A stretch of DNA of 64,000 nucleotides, from contig CM077155.1 of the NCBI GenBank assembly GCA_039583875.1, forward strand, positions 12,627,046-12,691,045, given 5' to 3'. The notes under the pieces are model-generated. The model worked only from the letters and a program-made list of their open reading frames with translations. It made no database searches and had not been told where the DNA came from. A program made the position numbers and the translations under genes. Source of the DNA: Platanthera guangdongensis. Lineage: Eukaryota; Streptophyta; Magnoliopsida; Asparagales; Orchidaceae. Shown piece after piece: positions 53,492 to 64,000 of this stretch (position 1 is the stretch's first letter; each line of letters opens with the position of its first letter).

Positions 53492-56400
53492 CTAAAGCGG
53501 TAACTGAGTGGAATAACTCTGGGTACTCCTCAAGTATGGTCTGCTCTCGCTCCCAAGAGAGCTCTTCTGGACCAAATTGTCCCAACGGACCTTGACCATC
53601 CTGATCTCTTTGTTGCGTAGCCGCTTGACTTCCGAGTCCTCAATTCGTACGGGTTCGACCTTCATCATCAACCCATTATCGACCGGCACTCGATCGACTG
53701 CAATCACTTGCGAAGGATCTTGCACCGCCTTTCGCAGCACCGATATGTGGAATACATTGTGTAGACCACTAAGCTCCACGGATAGCCTCAAACGATAGGC
53801 TTCTTCGCCAATCCGCTCTAGAACCTCGAACGGTCCAAGGTACCTCGGGCTTAGCTTCTTCAAGCGCCGCACCTGCGAGACACCAAGTCACCAACAACGA
53901 ACTCCACGTTCCTGTGCTTGGCATTATAGTACTTAACCTGTCGATCCTGAGCGATAAGCAACCTCTCTCGAATCGTTCAAACCAACGACATAGAATCTTC
54001 CACCTCTTGCCGCTTATACAACTTCTTCTCACCCATTTCCAACCAAGACAACGACATGCGACATCTTCTACCATATTGGGCCTTGAAGGGGTCCATTTGA
54101 ATGCTCGCCTGGTAGCTATTGTTGTAAGCAAATTCCACCAAGAATAGGTGATCCTACCACTGCTTCCTGAAATCCAGGACGCACATGCGAAGCATGTCTT
54201 CCATTTTCCTATTGACCATCTCGGTCTGCCCATCCGTCTCCGGATGGAAGGCTGTGCTGAAACTCAGCTTTGTTCCCAACATCTACTGCACCAGCCTCCA
54301 ATCGTTGGACGTGAACCGCCCATCACGGTCACTCACGATGCTGCAGGGCACACCGTGAAGCCGAACAATGTTATCCACATACAACTTCGCCAATTTCACC
54401 ACCGAGTTGTCCTTCCTATGTAGAATGAAGTGTAACACCTTTGTCAGACGATCTATGACTACCCAAATGTATCGTTCCCCTTCTGCGACCTTTGCAACCC
54501 ATGCACAAAGTCCATAGTAATGTCGTTGAACTTCCACTCCGGAATAGGCAAGGACTTCAAGAATCCTACCGGCTTTTGGCACTCCTCCTTCACTAAAGCG
54601 CATGTTTGACACTTCGCCACGTACAGTGCCACATCCTTCTTAAGTCCTGGCCACCAGAACAATTTATTCACATCGTGGTACATCTTCGTGCTCCCCGGGT
54701 GAATCGAGTACTTGGTATAATGCACCTCGTACAACAATTTCACCCGTAAATTGCCCACGTTTGGGACGCACAGATGACCGTCCTTCCAAAGCAATCCATC
54801 CTCAACAAAAAATTGGGAATTTGACCTATCAAGAGCCTCAACCATGATTTGCTTCATGTGGCCATCCATATCCAAAGCCTGCCGAATCCGATCAGCCAGG
54901 TCACATTGAACTTCAGTGTAGTTCAATAGTGCTTCGGCAGTTGACTGCTTGTCTACACAAGAGATCTCTAATGCCTCCAACTCCCGAACCAACCGCTCGT
55001 CATGGACCGACAGCCAATTAGCTTGAGCTGGGGCCTTGCAACTCAACACGTCCGCAACCTCATTGCCTTTTCCAGGCATATAGTGAATTTTGAACGTGTA
55101 GTCCCCCGGGAACTCCATCGATCTCGTCTGTCGCATGTTTAGATCTTTCTGATCCAACAAATATTTCAGGCTCTTGTGTTCGGTATAAATATCGACCTTC
55201 ACCCCGTACAAGTAGTGTCTCCACAGCTTTAAGGCAAAAATCATGTTCGCTAACTCCAAGTCATGGACGGATAATTCCTCTCATGCACTTTCAGCTGTCG
55301 CGAGCCATATGCTATAACACTTCCATGCTGCAGTAGCACACAACCCAAGCCACTGCCCGAAGCATCGCTGTAGATCTCAAAACATTCAGTTCCACTCGGA
55401 GAACTCAGCACAGGCACCGTGGTCAACCGACTCTTCAACTCCTCAAAAGCTCACGCGCACTCCGGCCTCCAAACGAACTTTTGCTCTTTCCTCGTCAGAC
55501 TCGTGAGAGTAAACACTATCCGCGAGAATTTCTCCACGAAGTTCTTGTAATAGCCGGCAAGCCTCAGAAAACTCCAGACTTCCGCTACCGAAGAGAGCAC
55601 ATGCCACTCTTATATCGCAACAATCTTCGCCGGATCCACCACAACTCCCTCTCCACTGACTATGCGACCGAGGAATGCTACTGAAGATAACCAAAACTTG
55701 CATTTGGAGAACTTGGCGTACAATTGATTCCTCCTCAGCATCTCCAACACCAAATGTAGGTGCCTAATGTGATCCTCCTCACTCTACGAGTACACCAATA
55801 TATTGTCGATGAAGACAATCACAAAGTGGTCTAGGTACTCCCTGAAAGTCCTGTTCATCAGATCCATGAACACCGACGTCGCATTCGTCAGCCCAAATGG
55901 CATAACCGTAAACTCCTAATGCCCATATCTCGTACTGAACGCTGTCTTTGGGATATCACTCTCCCTTATCCTCAGCTGATAATAACCAGACTTAAGATCC
56001 AATTTCGAGTACACCATTGACTTGACTAACTGATCAAATAGATCATCAATCTGTGGGATCAGGTACTTATTCTTCTCCATTAGCTTGTTCAGCTCTAAAT
56101 AATCAATACAAAGTCTCAAGCTTCCGTCCTTCTTCTTAACAAAGAGGACCAGTGCGCTCCAAGGCAACGAACTTGGACGCACATAGCCTTGCTCTAGCAA
56201 CTCTTGAAGTTTCACCTTCAGCTCTGCCACCTCCTTAGGTGCTAGCCGATATGGAGAGCGTGACATAGGTTTCGTACCTGGCACTAGCTCAATCATGAAA
56301 TCTATCTCCCGTTGAGGCGGGGCTCCAGGAAGATCGCCAGGGAACACATCAGGGTACTCCGATACCACTGAAATACTGTCCAATGTAGGCTTAGGATTTG

Positions 56401-56878
56401 CAACCTCCACTAGCGTGAAGAACAGCTCTGCTCCAGCACGAACCGCCTTCACCACCTGAAGTGCAGACATCAAAGTCTTGCTCGACCCATTCAAGCCCGT
56501 AAAAGTTGTCTCACGATCTGTTCCCAACTTGACTTCCTTGCGATCGCAATCAATATAAGCTTGCTTCTCCGAGAGTCTGTCCATACCAAATATTACGTCG
56601 AACTCCACCAACTCCAGTAATGACGCTAGCAAATGGAACTCCTCACTCCCAATACGAATCTTCACGCCACAGACTCTATCCACGCGCATTGAACACCCAT
56701 TGGGCAACAGCACATCCAGTTTGTCCTTTGCCATCGAAGTAGGTACTCCAATGCACAATATGAATTCCTCGGACAAAAAGGAGTGTGAAGCTCCCGTATC
56801 AAAGAGTGCTCTCGCCGGTTTCATACAAATCAAAACAAAGCCTAAACAAGCAGTGGTAAGGCAACACGCGTATAACAA
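53492..56878 (-). pseudogene. pol: pol of element E, heavily mutated
   Basis: Protease [12 protein letters not shown] is kept (about 56800-56765) and runs in one frame into RT ([29 protein letters not shown]) up to a TAA at 55918-55916. The RT active site then reads [10 protein letters not shown]: the second catalytic Asp is Asn (codon 55804-55802), so RT would be dead. More stops follow near 55780, 55610 and 55450. RNase H has [13 protein letters not shown], a frameshift near 55260, and VADVLSC where the family usually has ALSR. Integrase zinc site HYTKYSIHPGSTK...CQTCALVK, frameshift near 54470, [10 protein letters not shown], a small gap near 53885, and the tail FHISVLRK...LRNKEIRMVKVRWDN to 53492. 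Confidence 0.92.
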
Positions 56879-56917
56879 GTATTTAAAAATTAACTTGCTA
56901 TAAATAAACAGTACCTG

Positions 56918-58022
56918 TCACCACATCCGCCTACTTAATGGCCTCCTACTGGCCAAACTTATAGACCCTCGGTTGAGCCAGAGCATAATGGGACGCGATC
57001 GACTCCACCTCCTTGCCCTTCTCTTCATAAGTAGCTCCCGGCTTCCTCTCGGACTTTGGACGTCCACTCCAGCAGTCCCAGACAAACTATCACGGATTCC
57101 CGCAATTGTAACATGCGCTTGGGGTCTGACCCGTAGTCGCCCCAGAAGCACTAGAAGAGGGGGCTGGACACGATGTCCTAGCCTTCTTGTAGAACTTACA
57201 ATATCCAGACATCAAAGTAGTCGGCACTTTAAACTCCGTCTTCTTATCACCAGAGCTTTTCTTTGCTTGCACATTATTCAGGTCCTTCTCCAAAGACCGG
57301 GCCGTATTGACCAGGGTCAAGAAGCCTTGCATCATAAGCTCCGAGAGTAGTAGTCTCAAGTCATCTCTCAAACATTCATAGAATCGGTTCATCTTGCACT
57401 CCTTATTCGCGATTTTGGAGCTAGCGTACCGACCCAATTGAGTAAACTCGTGGAGATACTCATCCACACTACTCTATCCTTGCACCAACCTTTGAAACTC
57501 ATTCTCCAAAGCTATCCTCTTAGTCGAAGGGAGGTACCTTGCCAAGAATAGTCCTAAAAATGCTTCCATCGGGACGTCCTTGAGTTGCCTTCCTCTCAAA
57601 TGATGCAGCTCTAGACCTTCCCACCACAGCCTCGCATCCCCGTCCTATAGGAATGTAGCTATAGTGGTCATCTGCCACTCCTCCGTCTCCGTCGCTGTCA
57701 AGACTCTCTTCACTCGGGAGAGCCAATCTTCAGCTTGGGATGAGTTCCCAATCCCAAGAACACCGGAGGATTAAAGCTCATAACGTGCTTGAGCTGCCTT
57801 TCGGTTGCCCTCCTCGGCACCAAAGTTTCCACCACTACCTGCTCCACTCTTCTTGGTGCTGCTGCTTGAAGCGGTACCTGCTCCACCACAGGGGCATGCA
57901 AACACAGCTTCGGCCACCAATCGTATGGTTTCGGCCGAGGGAGGTGTTGCAGGAGCATCATTTGGTGCACTACTAGCCTAAAAAACTGGACGTTCTGACG
58001 GCCCAGCACCGCTTTTGGTCAC
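56918..58022 (-). pseudogene. gag: gag of element E, multiple breaks
   Basis: GTG at 58022 in the same context as F, then several shifts. Recognisable pieces: RRATERQLKHVMSFNPP (about 57840-57760), WWEGLELHHLRGRQL, ENEFQRLVQG, LHEFTQLGRYASSK and LRDDLRLLLSE. The zinc knuckle is cut (CYNCGNP then a stop at 57092-57090) and its second half lies beyond. Confidence 0.88.
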
Positions 58023-58246
58023 CTATAGTTGTACAAAACACTGTTAAGCGACCAAACAAAATTGCAAAACGCAATTATAGGAACACACATGTTCCTCAAA
58101 CACGTGTATTTTCATTCCTAAGTGGACATTCATGGGTTCTTTTGATGTTATAACGATGACGCACACACATGTGCTCACCACCCCTTAAAAGAATTCGTTC
58201 ATGAATTCAGTTACGCTTGACCGAAACTAGTAGTCTAATGCCAAAT
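58023..58246 (-). other. Leader and primer-site remnant of element E
   Basis: Aligns with 46996-47219 of F. The primer site is degraded (TTTGGCATTAGACTACT on the minus strand). No coding sequence. Confidence 0.6.
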
Positions 58247-60361
58247 TGTAACACCCCCTATCCATCGCATAATATATAACAGTAGGTCCGACTGGGGCCC
58301 GATGCCATATACCACAGACAGACCAGAAGGTTACGTAATAGAAACTATCCAACTAATAACCAACGTCCTACACAGAGTCATTCTAGTGGAAGTAATTTAA
58401 AATTATAAATTAAAGAACCCAGCCACAAGCATGAATGTCCACTACTCAAACAATAGGAATGAACGCACAATACACAAGTACAACGGCCTTAAGGCCTCAT
58501 AATTGTTTACTCAAATATAAGTGTCTTCCAAACCTCGGCACGCAGGCCGGTCATACATGAGAATAAAAGAAAACACTCAAAATTAGGCCTTCGTGGGCCG
58601 GCTCAGCAACTTGGGCTTTAGCCCGCTATTTACCGCTCGGCTCCGCGGAACCTGCAAGCAATAAACCACCGCACGGTGGCAAACAAAAGCAACAGTCTGC
58701 TATGCTGACCAAATTATAATGATCCTGCCCTCAAACTCGGGGCGATGATGCTCCTTTCCCTGCACTTTGTTAGCATAACCAAGCAGTATAGAATCAACAC
58801 TTCATCACAGGTGTAGGCACGCACTGCCACACACCCCGTGCACTCAGGGCACATTCTCGGTGGACCCGAACAATGTCACGTCAATTTAAGCCATAGACAT
58901 TGCCGTCACACCACCGCTACTTGGAGTACCAATCTTGTGAGCAATTAGGTCCTTCTAGCCGATGTCATGTCAATTTAAGCCATAGATAAACCAAGACCTA
59001 TTAACTATGCCAATGACAAGTTCCACGTAGCTTTAGGTCTCTTATACCGAATGACAGACCGGGCACGGTTCCGCTTAACTCATTGCTCACACCGCACCAT
59101 CAATTTAAGCCATATGCGCGGGTTAGCTCCCCGAGTCCCAAATCGTTTACACACAACATATAACCCAGGTATGTTCAAGTTGGCTCCCAGGCCACCATGT
59201 TGACAGAATCACGTATCTGCCTAGTTTTCCGGGTGCACCTTGGAGTTAATCCCCAAGGCTCCATGTTGCAATCTACCACGTAGAAAACCCAAAAAACAAA
59301 CATTCGCGCGGAGTCTTCTCCGGCCATTCATGCAATGCAACATCGCCGATCCAGACCAACTTGTCCGGGTAGGCTTTACACATCATGCCTATGTACATTC
59401 TCGATTACTGACTCTACATGTACACAATATGGACTATTCATGTCTACTCGAAGGAACACCTCAACTCACCGCAAACTCGCGAGAGCGGGCTTCCTATGCA
59501 AAGGAAAAGAGGACTTCACATGTCCTAAGATGAGAATCGTTACCCTAGCATTTTTCCTTGGCACCATGAAAATCTATAAGGATGAAAAGCATCGCAATCT
59601 CCTCGCCTCCGTAGATACGAAGTCAGCTTGCGATTTGAAGCTCTGCCAGTGACCGGATCTAGCCTCCTTTCTCCTTCCTTGCTTTCCCCTCTCTCTAGAA
59701 GTTTAGAAAGAGAATGGTAGGATGAAATGAAGGATTTCCAGCCCTATTCCCGGGTATATCCCATCAGGAACAACCCCCAACCGTCGGATCCAAAAATAAG
59801 GAAACGGACGGCCACGATCCAGACTTCAAATCCAAAATCTGAGCCGAACACGGCTTGTGACACACCCATGTCTAGGGCCATGTTCCCCATTCTCCGTCGA
59901 AACCAACGCGTCCCGAAAAGAACACGGGCACCCGACACGCCTGTGTCGAGCCTGACATGCCCGTGTCAACCAGTACACGGCCGTGTTCCCGGCCGTGTTA
60001 TCCCATCAATAGAGAACCAAGAAAGTCCCACAAGGGACACGGGTACTTGATATGCCCGTGTCAGAATTTGACACACCTGTGTCTAACCGACACGACCCGT
60101 ACGCCCAAAACTGTGTGCCACCCTTGTCACGGCCCGGCTTAACCCCGTGAAGGACACGGCCTTGGTCACGCCTGTTTCTCAGGCCGTGTTCGCTGCTCGA
60201 TGATCATCGACTCCAAAATTCGTCGACCTCTCGGCCAGATCGTCAACCCGAGCATGACATGCCCTGGGACACGCCCATGTCCCAGGCCGTGTAACCCCTT
60301 CCAAGTTCCAAACTTGGTCTGAAATGCTACTTGTCACTCTTTTGAGTTTCGGGGCATTACA
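58247..60361 (-). repeat. 5' LTR of element E
   Basis: 2115 bp, TGTAACACCCCC to GGGGCATTACA. Decayed palindrome array at about 59845-60290. Followed by the cccac target copy. Confidence 0.92.
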
Positions 60362-61317
60362 CCCACAAAGTACTAATAGGGAGATCAAACGTTACTGCGG
60401 TGGTTTCGTCGACAAATAACACCCGCAACAAAGCAAACTTGGAAAGAAAACCCCGTAACGACCCGGGTTTAGAGCTTAGAGACCCACCACAACCCTTCCT
60501 GGTCTGGAGGCGTGTCTTTCCCCACAACGTTGCCATGAAGGAAACCATGATATAAGTCTCAATACAACAATGACACATCAGATTCTACTGGACAATTCTA
60601 GATTAGGAGCGGTTGATCAACCTTTAGGAAGAATTTGCAATCCTAAACGAACTCTAACACGTACTACTTAAATGTTGAGGAACAGTTATAAGAGTAAGAT
60701 TCCACCACATATAACACTTACAAGATTAGTTAACAAAATCAAGAACATGGTGATTATAAACGATCTAGACAAGCGATCTTAACATCACTAAAAATCAGCA
60801 AGTTAATTAATAATCATGATAACAAAAAAAGTTAGAAATTCCTGCAAATTGGGGTAAAGAAAGGAAGAGAAGAAGGAAACTATCACTTGCATTGGTTTCA
60901 CTAGAGAAAGACATCCAAATCTCACTACGGCGTAGTTCGGGGCCAAAGAAGACATGGGAAGTCGAAATCTAACAAGAATGGTCAAAAATAGGAGTTAGGG
61001 CCAAAAACCCTAGCGAGAAAAACTAAAGGAATGAAAAAATTTAACGATGATGACGAAGCTCTCGTTGAGAGCTTTCCGGATCTATATTCGGTTGAAGATT
61101 TAGAGCACCGGAGCACCGTCGGCGGCCACTAAAAGGATAGCGAAAAAAATTCTCACTCTTGCTCACGCCGCTCTGGTTCGGGAGATAGATAGAAATTCGG
61201 TCGGCTTAAAGAGGAAGAAGAAGGAGTAGGCATACATATGAGTGTAGTATTAGGATAACGACACTTAAGAAATGAACCGGGTCTGTTGGACTGGGGTTTA
61301 GAAATGAAGAGAGGATT

Positions 61318-61845
61318 TCTCGAGTGGAAGAAAATTACTCGAGTAGAAGAAACATCACTCGAGAACAGGTAACAGACTACTCGAGAACAGGCAAAGGCTT
61401 CTCGAGAAGAAGGTATGCAGTACTCGAGTACTGAAGAAGGGTTACTCGAGTACAGAAGAAGACTTCTCGGGAAGTAGAATGGATTACTCGAGAATAATAA
61501 AGTCCTTCTCGAGAACTACATGGACTTCTTGAGAGGAAAGAAGGTAGTATTTGAGAACAAGTACAGGATTCTTGAGAACAGCAGGTAGTTCTCGAGAACA
61601 AGGTAGACAGTTCTCGAGAACAAGTACTCAGTTCTCGAGAACAAGAAGTTCATCTCGAGAACAACAAGGCAGATCACAAGAACTAGAAAGCAGTTCTCGA
61701 GTACAAAAAGGCAGTTCTCGAGAACAAGAAGGCATTCTCGAGAACAAGGCTGCAAATTCCCGAGAACAGAGCACATCTTAAGAATAACTAGGCAGAACTC
61801 GAGTACATAATCAACTTCTCGAATAAAAGCGGGAAGGACAAAAAC
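61318..61845 (-). repeat. TTCTCGAGAA palindrome array in D LTR (right copy)
   Basis: Same array as 8595-9135, with point changes that remove or create CTCGAG in individual units. Confidence 0.9.
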
Positions 61846-61849
61846 CACT

Positions 61850-62215
61850 CGATGCTTCGTTGAGCTCAGCTCGACGATCGTCGAGCTCCCCTCAAAGATC
61901 GTCGAACACATAGGAAAAACCCCGTTCGATGAATTCTGTTAGAAATTCATCGAACTCAGGGCCCGATCGTCGAACTCAATTCGAAAATTATCGAATGCAA
62001 ATGAACAAACATTTCGTTCGTCCAACTGCGCACGAAATTCGTCGAACTCAGAACCTAGAACTACTTGACGTTCGTCGAGCTCAGCTTGATGCTTCATCGA
62101 GCTCCACTCGACGCTTTGTTGTGCTCAGCACGATGTTCGTCGAGCTCTGCTCAACAATCATCAAGCTCCATACAGTGTCGTGAAATTGTAAGAAACTAAG
62201 AGTTCGACGAAAACC
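61850..62215 (-). repeat. TCGTCGA array in D LTR (right copy)
   Basis: Same array as 9150-9475, about 40 bp longer (extra units around 62085-62130). Contains GTTCGTCGAGCTCAG at 62070-62084. Confidence 0.9.
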
Positions 62216-62704
62216 CACCCCTTTAGGAGGGCTTCCCGAGAATCAAAATAAGCTTAAGGCTTTGACATGATAATTATCATAATCAAATAGTTGAACAAGG
62301 AAGTATGAGTTCAAAACAGAGGCCCAAACGCGCGTTGAATTAAACAAATTCAACAACGACGACAACTTTAGAATCCGACGTACCATTCTTGAGACACAAC
62401 ATCAAGTGCTTTCACAAGCAAAAAGATCACCATAAAGGTCCAAACACACGCCGAGACTCCAAAATGCTTGGAACACAACAAAACTGGACAAGCCCAAGGC
62501 CTCAAAACCTCATCCTTTATATCAAGGAAAACATTCCAACCCATCAGAATCCCAAAATCTGGATAAATAAGCTCAACGGACGTGAAAACGCACAAACAGT
62601 GTAGCGCCGTCAACAAAATGAAAAAGGGTAACGCCATGACGTCATAATTATGGCGTCGACAAACCAAATAATGACATCAAAAAAAATGGGGGCGTTACAT
62701 GCGA

Positions 62705-63761
62705 CCCCTGACCACTCTTCCACTTGAAGGTATTTTTACTTACTCGAGGGGTCTAGCAGTTGGTATGCATGAGAGGAGCTCATGCCAAGACCCCAACTCC
62801 AAAAACTCCACCTCTTGAGGTCTTTTGTGGGCAAAAATATTGTCTGCCTTGTTTCTTAAGAGCTAAAAAATAAAAAAAGGTCATCAACTTCCTCAGAGGT
62901 AAAGATTTTTTCCTTTCTAGAAAGAATCAAATTCTACCCCTGAGAGGAGTCCCCCTTACAGACTCCTATTGGCCTAACTCCCAAAGTCTAATGAGAAGTA
63001 CGGTCGGGGGGGCGTGGGGGGGGGGGGGGGGGTCGACGACCGACGTTTAAGTGGGGAGCTAATCTCCTCTGTTAATGCCGAGGCTTATACTTAGGAAGAT
63101 TCATTACATTACCCGACATACCATTCCATCATTTCCCTATGGGAGATAGATATCAGGAGGGCACCCCCACCTTGATTCAACTAGCAGACAGAGGTGGCCC
63201 GCGACAGGTCCAATGGGGCACACACGTCCGAGGCCTCCATCCCCTTCCTAGTTGAGGAGAAAGAGACAACCTTCACATGGATTAAATCTCGGGAGGTCCA
63301 TCAGGACACACACTAGAGGCCTCCATCCTTCCTTGGCTCACACTAAACAGGAGGAACTGCTTCCGAAGTTGTGACAAACCACCAACAAATATTAGAAGGA
63401 AGCTTTGGATCCGGCCTTGATCCCATAGCTCTTTTAGTGCCTCTGCAAATTCCCATACTAGCATATGACTCTCTTGTAAAATCCCTCCTTCCGGTAATTG
63501 GGCACGACCGAGGATAGATTTTATGCCAGGGACTGTCGCCTTACAATAATGCCAACTTATGGTCCATGTAAACTAACTCACACCACACCTGAGTAAATCC
63601 CTTAGGACTCCAACCAACATCTCATCAAGGTCCTAAAAGCACCCAAACATGACTAGAATGATTTTGTATCGTATGTAACCATCGCCCCTTGACATTATTA
63701 TATGCAACCCAAATGATCGATATGAGTCTAAGGTTTGTAACCACCAAATATTTTATCCAAA
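62705..63761. other. Unassigned right flank of element D
   Basis: No supported gene. Only short open frames (for example 63464-63282, minus) without recognisable features. Contains G runs (63006-63012 and 63016-63032) and two copies of a GAGGCCTCCATCC word (63231-63243, 63311-63323) about 80 bp apart. Probably older repeat or intergenic DNA. Confidence 0.4.
63016..63032 (+). repeat. G17 homopolymer
   Basis: Seventeen consecutive G, preceded by a G7 run three bases upstream and followed by TCGACGACCGACG. Exact length is uncertain in any sequencing read. Confidence 0.8.
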
Positions 63762-64000
63762 TGACAAACGATTAATTACCGGAGGGGGGGGGGGGGCTGA
63801 ATACTCAGTTATGAAGAAGTTCCAAAGTTTCACAATTTTTTAATTAAATTGACCATAATTGAATTTTATTGAAATATAAGTAACTAGTGTATTTCAACAT
63901 AAAGTATCACTTCCAAGGGTCCAAATAGTACCAAATAATTTCCACAAGGTCACAATACAAAATAACAGGTTTAGACCAAATTTCATATCATTCTAAAAAT
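63762..64000 (-). mobile_element. Probable edge of another Copia LTR
   Basis: TGACAAACG, then 22 bases later a G13 run (63784-63796) followed by CTGAATA. The minus-oriented A and C LTRs show the same layout: TG, about 28 bases, G run, then TGAATAG. AT-rich sequence follows to the window edge. Neither target site nor the other end is visible. Confidence 0.4.

Larger units (their letters stand above)
51307..60361 (-). mobile_element. Element E: older Ty3/Gypsy element of the same family as F
   Basis: 9055 bp with a perfect target duplication cccac (51302-51306 and 60362-60366). LTRs 51307-53429 and 58247-60361 start TGTAACACC like F, but the two copies differ at 23 of about 178 aligned positions by eye, mostly transitions. 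Same gene order as F. Many stops, frameshifts and a mutated RT active site. It lies in the 5' LTR of D. Confidence 0.94.
6799..62699 (-). mobile_element. Element D: old Ty3/Gypsy (chromovirus-like) retrotransposon, split by nested insertions
   Basis: The outer ends are TGTCACAACC (6799) and GGCGTTACA (62699) on the plus strand. Flanks tacga (6794-6798) and tgcga (62700-62704) form a 5-bp duplication with one transition. On the minus strand the order is: 5' LTR in three pieces (60362-62699, 51090-51306, 27971-28847), iMet primer site (27968-27957), gag, protease and start of RT (27296 to 25207), insertion B, remaining RT, RNase H, integrase and a chromodomain-like tail (12578 to about 10030), and 3' LTR (9945-6799). 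This domain order with integrase last is that of Gypsy. Copia elements B and C and Gypsy elements E and F account for the rest of the span. LTRs differ at about one site in ten over the first 215 bp. Confidence 0.9.
60362..62699 (-). repeat. 5' LTR of element D, piece 3 (U3 side)
   Basis: Aligns with about 7650-9925 of the 3' LTR. Ends GGGGGCGTTACA at 62699, the element's true 5' terminus. Contains the second CTCGAG and TCGTCGA arrays. Includes about 30 bases (around 62625-62655) absent from the 3' LTR. Confidence 0.92.

Noticed and set aside
62700..64000. Search for a host gene or tRNA in the right flank
   Set aside because: Only short frames without recognisable domains; no cloverleaf seen by eye.

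Overview
This window is plant nuclear DNA, almost certainly repeat-rich heterochromatin of a flowering plant. Nearly every base belongs to LTR retrotransposons: Sirevirus-type Ty1/Copia elements with an extra env-like ORF, and chromovirus-like Ty3/Gypsy elements. Most primer-binding sites fit the 3' end of plant initiator tRNA-Met. I see no intact host gene, rRNA, tRNA or bacterial feature. I cannot name the species.

Layout. 1-3308: the 5' end of Copia element A (minus strand; gag plus a 2.1 kb LTR). 3309-3981: a decayed coding fragment of unknown identity. 3991-6356: a solo LTR of the A family in the opposite orientation (target site gttat/gttgt). 6799-62699: one old minus-strand Gypsy element, D (target site tacga/tgcga), split by four younger insertions. 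Copia B (12579-25206, plus, target site taatg) sits in D's reverse transcriptase. Copia C (28848-51089, minus, target site catag) sits in D's 5' LTR. Gypsy E (51307-60361, minus, target site cccac) also sits in D's 5' LTR. Gypsy F (40043-49503, minus, target site cctac) sits in C's 5' LTR. 62705-63761 is unassigned flank, and 63762-64000 looks like the edge of another Copia LTR.

Nesting gives the order: D first, then B, C and E, then F inside C. LTR divergence read by eye over short stretches agrees: F under 2%, B and C about 4%, D about 10%, E about 13%. All coding regions are broken. B and C decay mostly by in-frame stops, many explicable as C-to-T or G-to-A changes, and C keeps one gag-pol frame over 5.1 kb without net frameshift.

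The most unusual content is non-coding. (1) The transcribed leader part of the A, solo and C LTRs is a chain of small hairpins: the stems differ in sequence but keep pairing, and the linkers between them are nearly constant. B has a related version with a constant loop. (2) The LTRs of unrelated families all carry arrays of short palindromes (GTGTCGACAC, TTCTCGAGAA, TCGTCGA/TCGACGA, GACACGCCCGTGTC). One 15-bp unit is identical in two Copia families and one Gypsy family. (3) B and C share an in-frame TAA followed by a 3'-splice-like tract exactly at the gag/pol boundary.
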